Part shown: positions 4,803-6,450 of the stretch, in pieces
How positions within the stretch are numbered: position 1 is the first letter of the stretch
How the letters are laid out: every line of letters starts with the position of its first letter
Assembly: GCA_964542665.1 (NCBI GenBank)
Contig: CAZIUF010000039.1
Location: 1 to 6,450 of the forward strand
DNA from: JAGOLU01 sp964542665
Lineage (GTDB): Bacteria > Patescibacteriota > Microgenomatia > UBA1406 > GWC2-37-13
DNA: 6,450 nt
Direction of reading: 5' to 3'
Notes under the pieces: model-generated
Database searches by the model: none
Told to the model about the DNA's origin: nothing
What the model saw: the letters and a program-made list of their open reading frames with translations, nothing else
Translations under genes and position numbers: made by a program

Positions 4803-4856
4803 TTGATGATTTGATGACTTTCGACCTGACGACTTGAAGACCTGAGACTTGACGAC
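4803..4856. repeat. Degenerate 7-8 bp tandem repeat between convergent genes
   Basis: Seven units of 7 or 8 bases follow each other, consensus YTGANGAC: TTGATGAT (4803), TTGATGAC (4811), TTTCGAC (4819), CTGACGAC (4826), TTGAAGAC (4834), CTGAGAC (4842) and TTGACGAC (4849). The last unit touches the stop codon of the phosphorylase gene. No inverted repeat with a T-run is visible, so this does not look like a terminator. Confidence 0.65.
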
Positions 4857-6394
4857 TATCCCTGCCCGTTTCCCCACATTTGCTCGTCGTAGTCAGCCAA
4901 CATCCGTTTTGTAGAATAACGCTCCATGATGATTTGGCGCGACGCAGTCATCTTTTCTATCCATAGAGTACTTTCGCCTTTTTTGTATGCTGTCCACTCC
5001 GGGACGAGCTGTTGTTCAAGGATCGTATAGATACTCTCACTCACATGTTCGTCTTCGATCTCCCAACCGATCGTTTTGATGTCTACTTCGTCCATCCAGC
5101 CATCACGAGTTGAGAAAGTCAACGTGCCATTGAGTGATGCTTTCATCCCGCTCGTCCCGCACGCTTCAAGTCCGACAACGGGCGTGTTCATCCAGACGTC
5201 ACAACCTGATGTCATCGTCTTGGCGACCTCGGGATTGTATCCCGGGAGGTAGACGACGAGATTCCGATATCCATCTGAGATCTGAGAAAGGATTTTCGTG
5301 AGCGTTTCGTTTGCCCATGGATCGGCCGGGTGTGGGATACCTGACAAAACCACTCTGACTGGAGCTGTGGTAGATTGCAATATATTGAGCAGTCGCATCG
5401 CATCATCAAATAGGGCCAAGGGACGTTTATATTGGACAAACCGTCTCCCCCATCCGAGGAGCAGGACATCTGGAGACCACTCTACGCCGGTTTTTTCTTT
5501 GATCATCGCGAGCAGTTGAGTTTTACGCGTCATATGGGCCTGCACGAGTGACACATCTGAGAGCTGACTGACCATATCCCACGTCGGTAGATGGATCCCG
5601 TTGGTGACTGACAAAATAGAGATTCCCGGATGTTGTTGTTCGAGTTTTTTTGTATGCAGTGCACTCACTCCATTCATCTTTTGAGACACGCGGATCGCAT
5701 AAAACATCATGGAGAAAGTATTGAGATATTGACAGGATCCTTTTTCCAAAAAGTCCTCGATGTTGAAGCTTGGATTTTCTATCTGATACTTGGCAAATGC
5801 TTTTCTCATATGCTCTGTGCTGTACATATGATTGCCCTCGGGGATGACCGTGTGATTGGTGAATACGATGGGCACACCTGTTGTGGCTTCAAGATGCAGA
5901 AAGGTTGAGTGACCCTCATTCATGTGGTAGATCTTAGGAGTTATACTCAGCGCTTTGAGAAGCCTCACGCCGCCAATGCCCAAAATCATTTGTTGTGCTA
6001 GGCGTATCGTCATGTCCTGGTCGTAGAGATGATAGGATATCTTTTGATCATCAGGATGATTGTGATGTTGCATCGCATCTAGGAGATAGACGCGGGCTGA
6101 TTTATACCGATAACACCATGCTCGCACGCTGACATCTCGGTCCCCGATAGGTACAGTCACGTTGAGTGGAGTCCCATCAGCTTGTTTCACGAGCTCCAGA
6201 TTGCATGCCTCGGGGATAAACCATTCGTATCCTGTCGAAAGGTAGCCTTTATAGTAGTAGAGACCGATACCGACAAAATCCCGTCCCTCGTCCCCCGCTT
6301 GTCTGACGGTGTCGCCCGCAAGGATACCCAATCCTCCCGCATATGTCTTGAGTTTTTCATCGAGGTCGTACTCTGCGCAAAAATAGGCAATCAT
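4856..6394 (-). CDS. glgP: Short-form alpha-glucan (glycogen/maltodextrin) phosphorylase, GT35 (512 aa)
   Basis: The enzyme releases glucose-1-phosphate from the non-reducing end of alpha-1,4-glucans, using phosphate and pyridoxal phosphate in the cytoplasm. Family motifs run in order: AYFCAEYDL (3-11), AGGLGILAGD (19-28), IYHMNEGHS (155-163), FTNHTVIPEGNH (178-189), VTNGIHLPTW (263-272), GWGRRFVQYKRP (314-325) with the phosphate-site Arg/Lys, PGYNPEVAKTM (384-394), and GLEACGTSGMKASLNG (408-423) with the PLP lysine K418. It belongs to the non-mammalian alpha-glucan phosphorylase branch (TIGR02094-like). At 512 residues it lacks the ~90-residue N-terminal extension of the ~800-residue bacterial forms and their long C-terminus. 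An in-frame TGA at 6409-6407, five codons upstream, rules out a longer N-terminus here. It ends with TAG, convergent with pth. It probably feeds G1P into glycolysis; malP would be an equally fair symbol. Confidence 0.93.
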   Translation of the reverse strand: MIAYFCAEYDLDEKLKTYAGGLGILAGDTVRQAGDEGRDFVGIGLYYYKGYLSTGYEWFIPEACNLELVKQADGTPLNVTVPIGDRDVSVRAWCYRYKSARVYLLDAMQHHNHPDDQKISYHLYDQDMTIRLAQQMILGIGGVRLLKALSITPKIYHMNEGHSTFLHLEATTGVPIVFTNHTVIPEGNHMYSTEHMRKAFAKYQIENPSFNIEDFLEKGSCQYLNTFSMMFYAIRVSQKMNGVSALHTKKLEQQHPGISILSVTNGIHLPTWDMVSQLSDVSLVQAHMTRKTQLLAMIKEKTGVEWSPDVLLLGWGRRFVQYKRPLALFDDAMRLLNILQSTTAPVRVVLSGIPHPADPWANETLTKILSQISDGYRNLVVYLPGYNPEVAKTMTSGCDVWMNTPVVGLEACGTSGMKASLNGTLTFSTRDGWMDEVDIKTIGWEIEDEHVSESIYTILEQQLVPEWTAYKKGESTLWIEKMTASRQIIMERYSTKRMLADYDEQMWGNGQG

Positions 6395-6398
6395 AGAT

Positions 6399-6450
6399 AT
6401 GAAACATCATACACGAAACATGAAATATAGAACATGAAATATGAACTATG
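6399..6450. repeat. Strictly phased heptamer repeat upstream of glgP
   Basis: Seven full 7-base units run without a phase break: ATGAAAC (6399), ATCATAC (6406), ACGAAAC (6413), ATGAAAT (6420), ATAGAAC (6427), ATGAAAT (6434) and ATGAACT (6441), then ATG at the window edge. The consensus is ATGAAAY. The tract probably continues past the window. It fills the whole visible upstream region of glgP, so it also forms its promoter region. Confidence 0.7.
6406..6411 (-). promoter_or_regulatory. Possible -10 box of glgP inside the heptamer repeat
   Basis: On the minus strand TATGAT (5 of 6 to TATAAT) ends 11 bases before the glgP ATG at 6394. No matching -35 is evident, and no Shine-Dalgarno sequence precedes the start. 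The box is one unit (ATCATAC on the plus strand) of the heptamer tract, so it could be a chance match. Confidence 0.35.

Overview
The window looks like part of a small bacterial genome of the Candidate Phyla Radiation (Patescibacteria), possibly a Microgenomates-type lineage. This placement is an inference. It rests on a short, divergent peptidyl-tRNA hydrolase, a compact alpha-glucan phosphorylase, a block of unrecognised anchored or secreted Cys-rich proteins with Pro/Thr/Gly linkers, and transcription starts that sit almost on the start codons. TGA ends the 98-residue ORF inside an ATGA overlap, so the standard genetic code fits better than the UGA=Gly code of Gracilibacteria and Absconditabacteria.

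Minus-strand surface block (about 1-3668). From 5' to 3' on the minus strand it holds four genes. First is a 789-residue membrane-anchored multidomain protein (anchor, beta-rich N domain, Cys-rich linker, two tandem beta-sandwich repeats, Cys-rich C region). Second, after a 2-base gap, is a 125-residue single-anchor protein. Third, after 92 bases with its own possible promoter, is a 98-residue polytopic membrane protein. Fourth, overlapping it by ATGA, is a secreted Cys-rich protein with a Pro/Thr linker that runs out of the window at base 1. This last gene has no stop codon in the window and is easily missed. None of the four can be given a function, but their order and topology suggest one cell-envelope system.

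Divergent control region (3669-3959). It has a good promoter facing the 789-residue gene, with an imperfect palindrome over its -35 box. It also holds phased heptamer repeats, a REP-like palindrome (ATCCCTGC-attc-GCAGGGAT) and a perfect TATAAT promoter facing a 65-residue MerR/excisionase-like DNA-binding protein. That gene ends at a clear intrinsic terminator (4176-4209).

Housekeeping part (4224-6450). pth (peptidyl-tRNA hydrolase) is on the plus strand with a -10 box just 6 bases before its ATG. It is convergent with a glycogen/alpha-glucan phosphorylase gene on the minus strand. A degenerate 7-8 bp tandem repeat lies between the two genes, and a strictly 7-bp-phased repeat lies upstream of the phosphorylase.

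Three themes stand out: the extracytoplasmic Cys-rich gene block, apparently leaderless transcription for most units, and several unrelated tandem repeats that share a period of about 7 bp in intergenic DNA.
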